Positions 33,682 through 42,704 of a stretch of 64,000 nt of DNA are shown here, in pieces (within the stretch, counting starts at the first letter, position 1; every line of letters starts with the position of its first letter). The position numbers and the translations under genes were made by a program. The DNA comes from Candidatus Rokuibacteriota bacterium. GTDB lineage: Bacteria; Methylomirabilota; Methylomirabilia; Rokubacteriales; CSP1-6. Where the stretch lies: the NCBI GenBank assembly GCA_003220495.1, contig QHSP01000035.1:1-64000 (forward strand), given 5' to 3'. The notes below the pieces were generated by a model. It worked only from the letters and a program-made list of their open reading frames with translations. It did no database searches and had not been told where the DNA came from.

Positions 33682-35100
33682 ATGAGTGACGCCGAAGACT
33701 TCGCGACCCTGTTCGCCCGTGAATCCGCTCGAGCGGTGCTGGAGATCGGACAGGTCGTCAAAGGGCGCGTGATCCAGATCTCGGCCGAGAGCGTGTTCGT
33801 CGACGTCGGCGGCAAGGGCGAGGCGTGGATCGAGCGCGCCGAGCTGACCGACGGGGAGGGCAAGCTCCGCGTGGCCGTCGGCGACGAGGTCGAGGCGACG
33901 GTCGTGTCGACCGGCGACGAGATCCGGCTCTCACACAAGCTTCGCCAGGGCGCTCAAGCCCGGCAGGCGCTGGCCATGGCCGCTCAGACCGGCATCCCGG
34001 TCGAGGGCAAGGTGGCGGCTGTCATCAAGGGCGGCTACGAGGTCACGGTCGGCGGGCTGCGCGGGTTCTGCCCGTTCTCGCAGATGGACCTGCGACGCGT
34101 CGAGACCACGGACGACTACGTGGGCCGCGTGCTCGAGTTCCGCGTGACGACCTTCAGCGAGAACGGACGCAATCTGGTCGTCTCCCGCCGGCGCCTGCTG
34201 GAGGAGCGCGCCGCCGAGGCGGCCGAGGAGACGCGGAAGAAGCTCCTTCCGGGCGCGGTGCTGGCGGGGACCGTCGCCTCGCTCGCGGACTTCGGCGTGT
34301 TCGTCGACCTGGGCGGCGTGCAGGGCCTCGTGCCCCTGTCCGAGCTCTCGCATTCGCGCGTGAGCCGTCCCGCCGATCTCCTGCGCGTCGGCGACGCGGT
34401 GTCCGTCAAAGTGCTGAGGGTCGATCAGGAGAAGGGGCGGATCTCGCTCAGCTTGAAGGCTCTCGAGGGCGATCCGTGGACCGCGGTGGCGGGACGGCTG
34501 CGCGAGCGGCAGGTCGTGCGCGGGCGCGCGGTTCGCTCGACCGAGTTCGGCATCTTCGTCGAGCTCCTGCCCGGTGTCGACGGCCTCCTGCACGCCACCG
34601 AGATTCCGCGGAGCCGTCAGGGCGCACTGCGGGAGTCCGCGGCCAACGGAGCGGAAGTCACCGTGCTGATCGTCAGCATCGACCGGGAGAAGCGCCGCGT
34701 CGCGCTCGCCCTGGCGCCCGAGGGCGCCGAGCTCGGGCAGCAGATGGAGTCGCGCGTCGAGGTGGGCGCAGTGCTCGCCGGGACGGTCGAGCGCCACGAA
34801 TCGTTCGGCGTCTTCGTGCGCCTCGGCCCCGGCCAGACCGGGCTCGTGCCCACCGGAGAGCTCGCGATGAGCCGCGGCGCCGATCCGCGCAAGACGTTCG
34901 CCGTGGACAGCGAGATCAAGGTGCTGGTGCTCGCGATCGAGGAGGGCGGCCGGCGCATCCGCCTCTCGCACGCCCAGGCGCTCGCGCGTGAGGAGCAGGC
35001 CGAGACGCAGGCGTACATGCAACAGAGTCCCAGACGCGGCGGCGGCTTCGGGCTCACGCTCGGCGAGCGCATGAAGCAAGGCTCGAAGAAGCGACTGTGA
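33682..35100 (+). CDS. Five-repeat S1 RNA-binding domain protein (RpsA-like)
   Basis: A 472-residue protein built of about five S1 modules. Their cores read GQVVKGRVIQISAESVFVDVG, a second diverged one (EGKVAAVIKGGYEVTVGGLRGF), PGAVLAGTVASLADFGVFVDL, RQVVRGRAVRSTEFGIFVEL and VGAVLAGTVERHESFGVFVRL. The tail is basic (GERMKQGSKKRL). Ribosomal protein S1 usually has four to six such repeats, so this may be an S1-like paralogue that binds mRNA or ribosomes; rpsA itself normally neighbours cmk, which is absent. The ATG at 33682 is preferred to the GTG two codons upstream. Confidence 0.85.
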   Translation: MSDAEDFATLFARESARAVLEIGQVVKGRVIQISAESVFVDVGGKGEAWIERAELTDGEGKLRVAVGDEVEATVVSTGDEIRLSHKLRQGAQARQALAMAAQTGIPVEGKVAAVIKGGYEVTVGGLRGFCPFSQMDLRRVETTDDYVGRVLEFRVTTFSENGRNLVVSRRRLLEERAAEAAEETRKKLLPGAVLAGTVASLADFGVFVDLGGVQGLVPLSELSHSRVSRPADLLRVGDAVSVKVLRVDQEKGRISLSLKALEGDPWTAVAGRLRERQVVRGRAVRSTEFGIFVELLPGVDGLLHATEIPRSRQGALRESAANGAEVTVLIVSIDREKRRVALALAPEGAELGQQMESRVEVGAVLAGTVERHESFGVFVRLGPGQTGLVPTGELAMSRGADPRKTFAVDSEIKVLVLAIEEGGRRIRLSHAQALAREEQAETQAYMQQSPRRGGGFGLTLGERMKQGSKKRL

Positions 35101-35137
35101 CGATGGTGCCGCACCGGTGCCGGGCAAGGAGGCCAGC

Positions 35138-36604
35138 ATGACGGCTCAGAATCACTACGGCTTTCGCGTGGGACCCGGGATGCGCCAGGGGCTGCGCAGC
35201 GCCGTGCCGATCCCGACGCGACTGGTGTCCAACGAAGAGTTTCCGCCGATCCCGCAAACGGCCGAGCAGCGCCGGGTGGAGGATCGGATTCTCGCCGAGG
35301 CGGCGCGGATGGCGCCGCGACTCGGGCTGAGCCGGAGGGAGTTCCTGAGCCGGGGCACCGGCATGGCGGCCTCGCTGCTCGCGCTGAACGCGGTCTTCGG
35401 CCGGTTCTTCGACGTGCTGCCGGTGGAAGCGGCCGATCCGGCGGCGTTCCAGGAGCGCAGCGGCCCGCCGGTCTTCATCTTCGACGTCCAGCTCCACTAC
35501 GTCAGCGCGGGCTACGACCCGACGAATGCCGAGGGGAGCCGCAAGGGCGCGGTCTCGAAGCAGGCGCTTCTCGGGCTCCGCCGGAGCTCGCGCCGGTTGA
35601 ACCCCAAGCTCGAGTCCGATCGCGGCACGATGGCCGATCTGTCCTGGGAGAACATGATCAAGGAAGTGTTCTTGGACAGCGAGACCTCGATCGGGCTCAT
35701 CTCGACGCCGCCCGGGCCGTATCCTCAAGAAGCGGTCGTCCCACCGAGGGAGATGACGCATATCCGCGACGAGATCAACCGCGTCACGCAATCGCGGCGG
35801 ATGCTCGCCCACGGCCTTGTCTCGCCGCAGCTCGGCCAGGCCGACCTCGATTTCATGGATCAGCAGGCCGCCGCGCTCAAGGTCGACGCCTGGAAGGCGT
35901 ACACCGGCGCCGCCGCCAAAGGATTCGAGCACGGCTGGTTCCTCGACGACGAGAAGATCGCCTATCCGATGCTCGAGAAGGCGCGCAAGACCGGCGTGCG
36001 TCGCTTCTGCGTCCACAAGGGGCTGCCGCTGGGGCCGGTCGCGGACTACAACCACCCGCGCGACCTGATCAAGGCGGCCAAGGACTTTCCCGACATCGAT
36101 TTCCTCGTCTATCACGCGGGGCTGCTCAACGTGTCGGCGGGCAAGCCGACCGGCGAAGTCCCGTGGACGACCGAGTTCTGCCAGATGGCGAAGCCGGCCG
36201 GACTCAAGAACATCTACATGGAGCTCGGCTCGACCTTTGGGCAGCTCGTCACGACCAATCCCACCACGTGCGCCCATCTGCTGGGTCAGATCATCGGCGC
36301 GTTCGGGGCGGACCACGTGCTGTGGGGTACCGACTCGATCTGGTACGGGACGCCCCAGTGGCAGATCGAGGCGTTCCGCCGGTTCGAGATGCCCGCGGCG
36401 CTCGTCGAGAAGCACCACTACGCGCCCCTGACGCGCGGCGAGAAGGAGCAAATCTTCGGACTGAACGCCGCCCGCGTCTTCGGTATCGACGTGACCGCCA
36501 AGCGCAACGAGATCCCCAAGGACTACCTGACTCGCATGAAGATGGCGTATCTCGACGAGGGAGCCACCCCGAGCCACCGCTGGTACGGCTGGGTCACGGG
36601 CTAG
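35138..36604 (+). CDS. Amidohydrolase (TIM-barrel, amidohydrolase_2-like) with Tat-like signal
   Basis: A 488-residue protein. A ~55-residue leader contains LSRREFLSRGTGMAASLLAL, a twin-arginine-type signal placed unusually far from the N-terminus. The body has the metal-dependent TIM barrel features VFIFDVQLHYVS, RRFCVHKGLPLGP, DIDFLVYHAGLL and HVLWGTDSIWYG. The first motif has Gln-Leu-His rather than HxH, as in many amidohydrolase_2 enzymes that hydrolyse or decarboxylate aromatic or lactone substrates. AAGGAGG precedes the ATG. A carboxymuconolactone-decarboxylase-family gene follows 30 bases later, so the pair may act on one substrate. Confidence 0.82.
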   Translation: MTAQNHYGFRVGPGMRQGLRSAVPIPTRLVSNEEFPPIPQTAEQRRVEDRILAEAARMAPRLGLSRREFLSRGTGMAASLLALNAVFGRFFDVLPVEAADPAAFQERSGPPVFIFDVQLHYVSAGYDPTNAEGSRKGAVSKQALLGLRRSSRRLNPKLESDRGTMADLSWENMIKEVFLDSETSIGLISTPPGPYPQEAVVPPREMTHIRDEINRVTQSRRMLAHGLVSPQLGQADLDFMDQQAAALKVDAWKAYTGAAAKGFEHGWFLDDEKIAYPMLEKARKTGVRRFCVHKGLPLGPVADYNHPRDLIKAAKDFPDIDFLVYHAGLLNVSAGKPTGEVPWTTEFCQMAKPAGLKNIYMELGSTFGQLVTTNPTTCAHLLGQIIGAFGADHVLWGTDSIWYGTPQWQIEAFRRFEMPAALVEKHHYAPLTRGEKEQIFGLNAARVFGIDVTAKRNEIPKDYLTRMKMAYLDEGATPSHRWYGWVTG

Positions 36605-36634
36605 CTCGCGAGAAGTTCTGATCAAGGAGAGAGC

Positions 36635-37177
36635 ATGGCCAGACTGCCCGATCCCCTCACCACCCTGACACCCGACTCCAGGCGCGTCTACGACAAGATC
36701 ACCGCCAAGCGCGGCCAGATGAAGGGCGGCCCGTTCGCCTCGCTCATGCACCACCCGGCGCTCGCCGAAAAGGTCGGTGACCTCGGCGAATACCTCCGGT
36801 TCAGCAGCACGCTCCCCGGCGACATTCGTGAGATGGCCATCCTGATCACCGCACGCTCGGTCAATCAGGCCTACGAATGGGTGGCCCACGCCCGCATCGC
36901 GCGCACCGAGAAGCTGCCCGACGACGTCATCGAGCGGATCCGGACGGGCGGCGATCTCTCGACGATTCCCCCGCGCTACGCGCGCGCGGCGCGCCTGGTC
37001 CAGCACGTGCTCGCCTACGAATCGATCCCGCAGGATCTACAAGATCAGGTCAAGAACGAGCTCGGCATGCCCGGGCTCATCGAGCTGGTGACCCTGGCCG
37101 GGCAGTATCGCTTGATCGCGGGCGTGCTCTTCGCGTTCGACTCGCCGCTACCGGAGGGCACGCCGCCGCCGTTTTGA
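36635..37177 (+). CDS. Carboxymuconolactone decarboxylase (CMD) family protein
   Basis: A 180-residue, all-helical protein with the CMD/AhpD-like core GPFASLMHHPALAEKVGDLGEYLRF, DIREMAILITARSVNQAYEWVAHARIA and LIELVTLAGQYRLIAGVLFAF. The redox CxxC of AhpD is absent (AYEWVAH instead), so it belongs to the non-peroxidase branch, which includes decarboxylases. AAGGAGAG lies upstream of the ATG. It is in line with the Tat amidohydrolase gene. Confidence 0.88.
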   Translation: MARLPDPLTTLTPDSRRVYDKITAKRGQMKGGPFASLMHHPALAEKVGDLGEYLRFSSTLPGDIREMAILITARSVNQAYEWVAHARIARTEKLPDDVIERIRTGGDLSTIPPRYARAARLVQHVLAYESIPQDLQDQVKNELGMPGLIELVTLAGQYRLIAGVLFAFDSPLPEGTPPPF

Positions 37178-37205
37178 CGGGGCTCGATCGCATTCACCGA
37201 CCGGG

Positions 37206-37379
37206 ATGACGTTGCGAGGGGTGCGAACGCGGGCGCTCATCGCGCTGGCTCTGGGTGTGCTCGTGGCAGGCGCAACGACCTCATGGCTGCTTGGTTCGCG
37301 GCCCGACCGCCTACGCCTCCGAGGTTGTTGGATTCCTGCTCGAGCACCTGCGCCCCGCTCCCTGACGGATGGAATCTGA
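37206..37379 (+). CDS. Possible short signal-bearing peptide, uncertain
   Basis: A 57-codon frame begins at an ATG 28 bases after the CMD stop. Its N-terminus (RTRALIALALGVLVAGATTSW) has the charge and hydrophobic pattern of a signal or anchor sequence, after which the sequence becomes Arg/Pro-rich and has no recognisable fold. It may be a truncated secreted protein or a chance frame; the ribosome site is weak. Confidence 0.25.
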   Translation: MTLRGVRTRALIALALGVLVAGATTSWLLGSRPDRLRLRGCWIPARAPAPRSLTDGI

Positions 37380-37401
37380 CGGCACTGCCGTCCCGTCAGA
37401 T
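37374..37401. terminator. Inverted repeat at convergent gene ends
   Basis: ATCTGACGG (37374-37382) and CCGTCAGAT (37393-37401) form a perfect 9-bp stem with a 10-base loop. It spans the stop codon of the dioxygenase beta-subunit gene and the end of the plus-strand short frame, so it may end transcription in both directions. Neither side carries a strong T-run. Confidence 0.4.
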
Positions 37402-37944
37402 GAAGAACGTCAGATTCTTGGCGAGCAGGACACTCTGGTCGAGAACGACCATGCGCCGGGCGATCTTCCAGGCGCCGTCCACGCGACGCAGCACGTCCTC
37501 GCGCTTGCCGACCAGCACGTCGGTCTCCGTCTCGACGCGATTGCGGTAGACGAGAAAGCGACAGCGGACGGCGACCTCCGACGGCGCCGCCGACCCCGAA
37601 GGCGACGCGCGCAGCACCTGGACGTTCGAGACCATGTGGCAGATGCGTGAAGGGGGCTCTTCGGCCCAGTGGATGCCGGTCTGGATCTGCGCCACGCGCC
37701 GCCCGAGCGTGTCCTTGCCCTCGTCGAACCAGTTCACGTCGGCGCCGTCGCGCGTGAACTCCCGCTCGCGGTCGTCGGGGGGCACGTTGCGGCGCATCGG
37801 CATCCAGTAGCGCGCGTCGTCGGTGAAGAGCGCGAGCCATTCGTCGAAGCGGCGCTTGTCCAGCAGCTCGGCCTCGTTGTACAGAAACTCCTCGACCTCC
37901 CGCTGGAGCAGGAGCCGCGCGAGGGCGGCCGTGTCGGCGCTCAC
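37396..37944 (-). CDS. Ring-hydroxylating dioxygenase beta (small) subunit
   Basis: A 182-residue protein with the BphE/NdoC-like layout REVEEFLYNEAELLDKRRFDEWLALFTDDARYWMP, then ICHMVSNVQVL and RCRFLVYRNRVETETDVLVGKREDVLRRVDGAWKIARR. These are family-typical segments of the cone-shaped beta subunit that stabilises the alpha3beta3 oxygenase. The GTG start overlaps the alpha-subunit stop (GTGA), so both are made from one message. No ferredoxin or reductase is encoded nearby. Confidence 0.92.
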   Translation of the reverse strand: MSADTAALARLLLQREVEEFLYNEAELLDKRRFDEWLALFTDDARYWMPMRRNVPPDDREREFTRDGADVNWFDEGKDTLGRRVAQIQTGIHWAEEPPSRICHMVSNVQVLRASPSGSAAPSEVAVRCRFLVYRNRVETETDVLVGKREDVLRRVDGAWKIARRMVVLDQSVLLAKNLTFFI

Positions 37945-39293
37945 GAGGGCATCAGCCCGGTCCAGCTCTCGGCCTCCATGAACTGGCGCCAGCGGGTGTA
38001 GAACCCGCGCTGGTTGTGCTCGCTGGCGTTGGCCTGGGTCACATCGCTGATCGCGCCGGGGAGCTTGAGGCCGTGGTCCTCGAAGGCGCGCGTGGCGCGG
38101 CCGAGGCCCATCTCGTAGTTATAGGGATACTGGCGCGCGATGGTGCCGCGACTCGCCTTGTGCGCGTAGTTCCAGTTCTCCATGTCGTCCTGCTCGGTCA
38201 TCCCGGACGGGCCCGAATAGCGGATGTAGTAGTGGCGCAGGAAGTCCTTCACCTCCGTCGGCGCGTCGGCGTCGACGAAATACCAGCGCCAGACCTCGGT
38301 CTGGTGCGGCCCGCGCGGGTGCCACACCGCGAGCGTGCGCGGCTGCCGCGCCAGCGGCGAGACGTTGGGGAACATCGTGCCGGGGCCGCCGAAGAGCCGC
38401 CAGTACTCCCCGCGCCGGCGCCGGCGCTCTTCCTCGCAGCGCCGGAAATAGTCCGCGACGATCGGGGCGTCCTGGTAGGCCGGCGCGAGCGGCGAGTCGT
38501 GCTTCCGGAGGAATGCGATCATCGAGTGACCGAGCTCCGGGAACGAGACGTCGAGCCACCGCGCCTCGTTGCGCTCCTGCATGTCGCGGCGCCCCTTGCC
38601 GCTCGGACCGATGCCCACCATGTCCACCGAGCGGTGGCTCACGCCGTGATAGCGGTCTCCCGAGAAGTTCTCGGCCGGAAACTTCCAGTTGCAGGGGATG
38701 AGCCACTTGTGGATGCCGCCGATCGCCTCGGTCCCGCCCTCGCGCCCGTCCCACGAGTCGAGGAGGAGATCGAGATAGAGCTTGTAGCCGCCGACGTACT
38801 CGGAGAAGGACGGCGCCGACTGGTCCCATGTCGCCCAGATCGTGCCCTTGTAGTTCTCCATCCGGGCAACCTCGACGAGGCCCCACTGGCTCCGATCGAG
38901 CTGCGCGCCGTAGGCGTCCCTGGCGAACGGCACGCCCACCAGCGCGCCATCGGTTCCGTAGCTCCAGCCGTGGTACGGACACTGGAACTCGACCGTGTTG
39001 CCCTCGTCGTACCGGCACACTTTCATCCCGCGATGGCGGCACGAGTTGAGAAAGACGCGGATCCGTCCCGCGCGGTCGCGGCACAGGATGACCGACTCTT
39101 CGCCCATGGACGACGTGAGATAGTCACCCGGCTTCGGGATCTGGCTCTCGTGGCCGATGAAGAGCCAGGCGCGGGCGAAGACCCGCTCGAGCTCCTGCCG
39201 ATAGATCTCGTCGCTCACGAAGATCTCGCGACTGATGATCCCGCGCTCGACGTCGACCAGGCTCTTCAAGGCTCCCGGCTCTGGACTGGCCAT
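37941..39293 (-). CDS. Ring-hydroxylating dioxygenase alpha (large) subunit
   Basis: A 450-residue oxygenase. The Rieske ligands are Cys85-x-His87 and Cys105-x2-His108 (SCRHRG, CPYHGW). The mononuclear iron site is in ENFSGDRYHGVSHRS (residues about 209-222). Together with the coupled beta subunit it should insert O2 into an aromatic ring to give a cis-dihydrodiol. GAGGAGG sits upstream of the ATG; the frame is open beyond it, but the family N-terminus begins at SLVDVERGIISREIF. A CoA-transferase gene diverges 174 bases away. The substrate is not predictable. Confidence 0.92.
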   Translation of the reverse strand: MASPEPGALKSLVDVERGIISREIFVSDEIYRQELERVFARAWLFIGHESQIPKPGDYLTSSMGEESVILCRDRAGRIRVFLNSCRHRGMKVCRYDEGNTVEFQCPYHGWSYGTDGALVGVPFARDAYGAQLDRSQWGLVEVARMENYKGTIWATWDQSAPSFSEYVGGYKLYLDLLLDSWDGREGGTEAIGGIHKWLIPCNWKFPAENFSGDRYHGVSHRSVDMVGIGPSGKGRRDMQERNEARWLDVSFPELGHSMIAFLRKHDSPLAPAYQDAPIVADYFRRCEEERRRRRGEYWRLFGGPGTMFPNVSPLARQPRTLAVWHPRGPHQTEVWRWYFVDADAPTEVKDFLRHYYIRYSGPSGMTEQDDMENWNYAHKASRGTIARQYPYNYEMGLGRATRAFEDHGLKLPGAISDVTQANASEHNQRGFYTRWRQFMEAESWTGLMPS

Positions 39294-39467
39294 GCTCGTC
39301 CTCCTCGAGCTCCGTCCGTGGACACCGCGCGGCCCTCCGGCCGGCGCAGAATCATGGTAGGTCAAGACGCGCCCCCGCGATAGCCTGCTACCGAGGCTGG
39401 TGGGTCCGTCCGAAGAGGCTCGCGCGCCGATGGCGGATGCCGCCTCGACCGGGTAGACTGCCGCTCC

Positions 39468-40664
39468 ATGACAGAGCCCCGACGACCGCTGGAGGGAATC
39501 CGGGTGCTCGAGCTCGCCCAGGTGGTCGCCGGCCCGTTCTGCGGCGCGCTGATGGCCGAGTTCGGCGCCGAGGTGATCAAGACCGAGATGCCCGGCCGCG
39601 GTGACGACCTCCGGCGTCTCGGCCCGACCGAGGACGGCTGCACGTACTGGTTCGCCGTCGACAATCGCAACAAGAAGCTCATGACGCTCGATCTGCATCT
39701 GCCAAAGGGACAGGACATCGTCCGGCGGCTGGTCGCGCACTGCGATGTCGTCCTCGAGAACTTCCGCCCGGGCGTGCTGGAGCGCTGGGGGCTCGGCTGG
39801 GAGGCGCTGCACGCGATCAATCCGCGCCTGGTGATGGCGCGGATCACCGCCTTCGGCCAGACCGGCCCGCTCAACCAGGGGCCCGGCTACGCCGCGATCG
39901 GCTCGGCGTTCGGCGGCACGTGGTACGTGAACGGGCCGGCCGACCGGCCGCCCGCGCGCCCCACGCCCGTCTATCCCGACTACATGACCGGGCTCTTCAC
40001 GGCCTTCGGCGTGATGGCCGCGCTCCGCCACCGCGACGCGACCGGCCAGGGGCAGTGGATCGATGCGGCGCTCTACGAGTCGGCCTTTCGCGTCATGGAA
40101 TTCACGGCCACGCTCTACGGCCGGCAGGGCATCGTCCGCGAGCGCGGCGGCCTGCAGCACGCGGGCTGGCCCGGCGGCGCGTTCGAGACGCAGGACGGGA
40201 AGTGGATCGTCTTCACCGCTCCGGCGCAGCATCTCTTCGAGCGTCTCTGCGTCATGATCGGGCAGCCCGAGCTTCCGCGCGATCCGCGCTTCGCCTCCGC
40301 CGCCGAGCGGCCGCAGCACATTCCCGTCATCCTCGACCTAATGACGAAGTGGTTCGCGGCGCGGCCCTTCGAGAAAGCGCTCGCCGAGCTCAAGGGCGCC
40401 GACATCCCGCACTCGCCGGTCATGAGCATGGCCGACATCTTCGCCGACCCGCACTACCGCGCGCGCCAGATGATCATCGACGTGCCCGCAGACGGGCTCG
40501 GCGCGCTGCCACAACCCGGCGTCGTGCCGAAGCTCTCGCTGACCCCCGGACGCGTCACGCACGCCGGCGGGGCCCTCGGAAGCCACACCGACGAGGTCCT
40601 CTCGCAGCTGCTCGGCATGAGCGGCGACGAGATCGCCGAGCTGCGCGCCGGCTGCGTCGTCTAG
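39468..40664 (+). CDS. CaiB/BaiF family III CoA-transferase
   Basis: A 398-residue enzyme with PLEGIRVLELAQVVAGPFCGALMAEFGAEVIKTE, NRNKKLMTLDLHLPKGQDIV, ENFRPGVLERWGLGWEAL and the YPDYMTGLFTAFGVMAAL segment carrying the catalytic Asp. Family III transferases move CoA between a CoA thioester and a free acid, often at the entry to catabolism of aromatic or carnitine-like acids. It diverges from the dioxygenase alpha gene, consistent with a shared degradative pathway. Length is normal. Confidence 0.93.
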   Translation: MTEPRRPLEGIRVLELAQVVAGPFCGALMAEFGAEVIKTEMPGRGDDLRRLGPTEDGCTYWFAVDNRNKKLMTLDLHLPKGQDIVRRLVAHCDVVLENFRPGVLERWGLGWEALHAINPRLVMARITAFGQTGPLNQGPGYAAIGSAFGGTWYVNGPADRPPARPTPVYPDYMTGLFTAFGVMAALRHRDATGQGQWIDAALYESAFRVMEFTATLYGRQGIVRERGGLQHAGWPGGAFETQDGKWIVFTAPAQHLFERLCVMIGQPELPRDPRFASAAERPQHIPVILDLMTKWFAARPFEKALAELKGADIPHSPVMSMADIFADPHYRARQMIIDVPADGLGALPQPGVVPKLSLTPGRVTHAGGALGSHTDEVLSQLLGMSGDEIAELRAGCVV

Positions 40665-40756
40665 CCGCGCTGCCGGCGCCGCGCGCGCAGTCGTCGTCGC
40701 ACAGCCTTCCGCAGTTCGTCACACATTCATCGACGTCTCGTCACATTCCCATCATC

Positions 40757-40902
40757 TAGTCCTGCGACAAGAGCCTCGACGACGCTCAGCTCCTGGCGCT
40801 GTTCATCGGCCCCGACATCGCCGCGCCTGACCGCGACGAGCACGGACACGACGATGGTCACGGCAGCGGCCGCGACGACAACGAGGACGACGAACCTGTT
40901 TG
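40757..40902 (+). pseudogene. Asp/His-rich C-terminal remnant without a start
   Basis: After an in-frame TAG, the frame reads SCDKSLDDAQLLALFIGPD and then a tail very rich in Asp, His, Gly and Glu before a TGA. There is no usable start codon or ribosome site, so this looks like the end of a lost gene, perhaps a metal-binding secreted protein. It lies in the 245-base gap between the convergent CoA-transferase and MFS genes, which otherwise shows only a short repeat of CGTCACA-TTC near 40715-40750. Confidence 0.3.
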
Positions 40903-40909
40903 AGCAGCC

Positions 40910-42178
40910 CTAGCCGCGTGGAGTCGAGGCCGAGGCCAGCGCCGGCCGGCGCAGCAACGTGGCGCCGAGCGGCCCGAGGACAAGCACCGCACCAACCGTA
41001 TTGAGGATCGTGAAGCCCCACATGCCCAGAATCATGCCGCCGGCCGCGGAGCCGAATGCGCCCATCAGCCCCATGAACAGATCCGCGAGGCCCTGGGTCG
41101 ACGCGCGCTCGCTGGGCGAGAGCGCATCGGTCAGGAGCGCGCTGCCGGCGACGAACGCGAAGTTCCAGCCGACGCCGTTGAGAAACAGACCGAGGATCAC
41201 CAGCGCGCGATCGCTACCCGGCGCGAGCCCCGCGAGCATCACGGCGCCGGTCAGCACGAGCGCGCCGACCCCGATCATCGGAAGCCGGCCGAGTCGATCG
41301 CATAGCCAGCCCGAGAGGGGCGAGGCCACGTACATGCCGCCGAGGTGGAGGGACACCGCCAGCCCGATCGTCTGCACGGTGTGACCGTGGTCGTGCAGGT
41401 GCACCGGTGACGTCGAGGTCGTGCTGATCATGACGAACTGACTGATCGTGAGCGTCGCCAGCGCGAGCTGCACGCGGACGTCGCCGAGGATCTCGCCGAG
41501 GCCGCGCGCGGGCTCGGCCGGGCGTCCGCTCGCGACGCTCTCGTGAAGCTGGCGCGCGACGGCCAGCGGGTCGGGGCGCAGGAAGAGCTCGACGAGGAGG
41601 GCCGCCACGGCGTAGCCGGCGACGCTGATCAGGAACGCGCTCGCCTCGGGCGCCATGCCGAACGAGCGGCCGAGCCCCAGCGCCGGCTCCATCAAGTTGG
41701 GCCCGAGGATCGACCCGGCGCTCGAGCCCCAGACGATGAGCCCCATCGCCCGACCGCGCTGGGCGCCGGAGCTCACGTCGGCGGCGGCGTAACGGGCCAG
41801 CAAGTTCGAGGTCTGGGAGACCCCGAAGAGCGCCATGCCGCCGAGCAGCAGCGCGAAGCTGCGGGTCGTGACGGCCACCATGGCCACGAGCGCGCCGACC
41901 ACGGCGAGCCCGTAGCCGAGCGCCAGCCCGGGCCGCCGCCCGGAGCGCGCCATCAGCCGCGAGAGCGGCCAGCTCGCGAGCGCGGTGCCGAGCGCGCCGA
42001 CGGCGACCGGCATGCCCGACCACGTGTTCGTGCCGGTGATGCCGGCGGCCATGATGCCGCCGATCGCCATTCCGATCGAGTGTCCGGTGCTCCCGCACAC
42101 CTGCGCCGCGAACAGCGTCGTCATCAGTTTCCCGGCGCGGCTCGTCGGCGTGCGAGGCGTCGTTGCCTTCGTGCTCAT
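40910..42178 (-). CDS. MFS transporter
   Basis: A 422-residue protein with about 12 hydrophobic segments and MFS loop signatures: SRLMARSGRRPGLALGYG after helix 2 and CDRLGRLPMIGVGAL after helix 8. A longer loop lies near the middle (RQLHESVASGRPAEPARGLG). The family exports or imports small organic molecules by proton coupling. Its substrate is unknown; the surrounding genes suggest an aromatic acid or drug-like compound. It is transcribed alone, convergent with the CoA-transferase gene. Confidence 0.92.
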   Translation of the reverse strand: MSTKATTPRTPTSRAGKLMTTLFAAQVCGSTGHSIGMAIGGIMAAGITGTNTWSGMPVAVGALGTALASWPLSRLMARSGRRPGLALGYGLAVVGALVAMVAVTTRSFALLLGGMALFGVSQTSNLLARYAAADVSSGAQRGRAMGLIVWGSSAGSILGPNLMEPALGLGRSFGMAPEASAFLISVAGYAVAALLVELFLRPDPLAVARQLHESVASGRPAEPARGLGEILGDVRVQLALATLTISQFVMISTTSTSPVHLHDHGHTVQTIGLAVSLHLGGMYVASPLSGWLCDRLGRLPMIGVGALVLTGAVMLAGLAPGSDRALVILGLFLNGVGWNFAFVAGSALLTDALSPSERASTQGLADLFMGLMGAFGSAAGGMILGMWGFTILNTVGAVLVLGPLGATLLRRPALASASTPRG

Positions 42179-42326
42179 CGAGTCGTCAGTGTAGGGGGCC
42201 GACTAGACTCGGTAAACGGCCAATCGGGGGAAATCGAGAAAATCATTGGCCCGACGCGGGCGATGGCCGACGCTTGACACTTGACGCGAGACGAGCTCGA
42301 GGCTACAGGTGATCGGGATTCAGACC

Positions 42327-42704
42327 ATGGTGACTCTGGTGAGCTTCGACATCGACGGCACCCTGGAGGTGGGCGACCCTCCGGGCATCGTGTCCATCGC
42401 GCTCGTGCAGACGGCCAAGCGCCTGGGCTATCTCGTCGGCAGCTGCTCGGACCGGCCGATCAGCCATCAGAAGAGTCTGTGGGAGCGGCTCCGGATCACC
42501 GTCGACTTCACGGTGCTCAAGCACGAGCTCGCGACCGTCAAGGCGCGCTTCGCGGCCGCGGCCTACTACCACATCGGCGACACCGACGTCGACGACTACT
42601 ATGCGACGGGCGCCGGCTTCCGGTTCCTCAAAGCCGACGCTCCCGGCCGTCAGCTCTGGCCGGTCGAGCTCTTCGCCGACCCTCCCGGCCAGGCTCGCCC
42701 GTGA
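42327..42704 (+). CDS. HAD-like hydrolase
   Basis: A 125-residue protein with the HAD motif I, LVSFDIDGTLEVGDPP (nucleophile Asp and general acid Asp), a motif-II-like serine in GSCSDRP, a later lysine in FTVLKHELATVKARF and motif IV in YHIGDTDVDDYYA. It is a small capless member of the family. I prefer ATG 42327 to the upstream GTG (42309). Its stop overlaps the start of the following MFS gene (GTGA), so they are co-expressed. Confidence 0.8.
   Translation: MVTLVSFDIDGTLEVGDPPGIVSIALVQTAKRLGYLVGSCSDRPISHQKSLWERLRITVDFTVLKHELATVKARFAAAAYYHIGDTDVDDYYATGAGFRFLKADAPGRQLWPVELFADPPGQARP

Noticed and set aside
35054-37006. 650-codon minus-strand frame
   Set aside because: It is antisense to the Tat amidohydrolase and CMD genes, with no domain in its translation.
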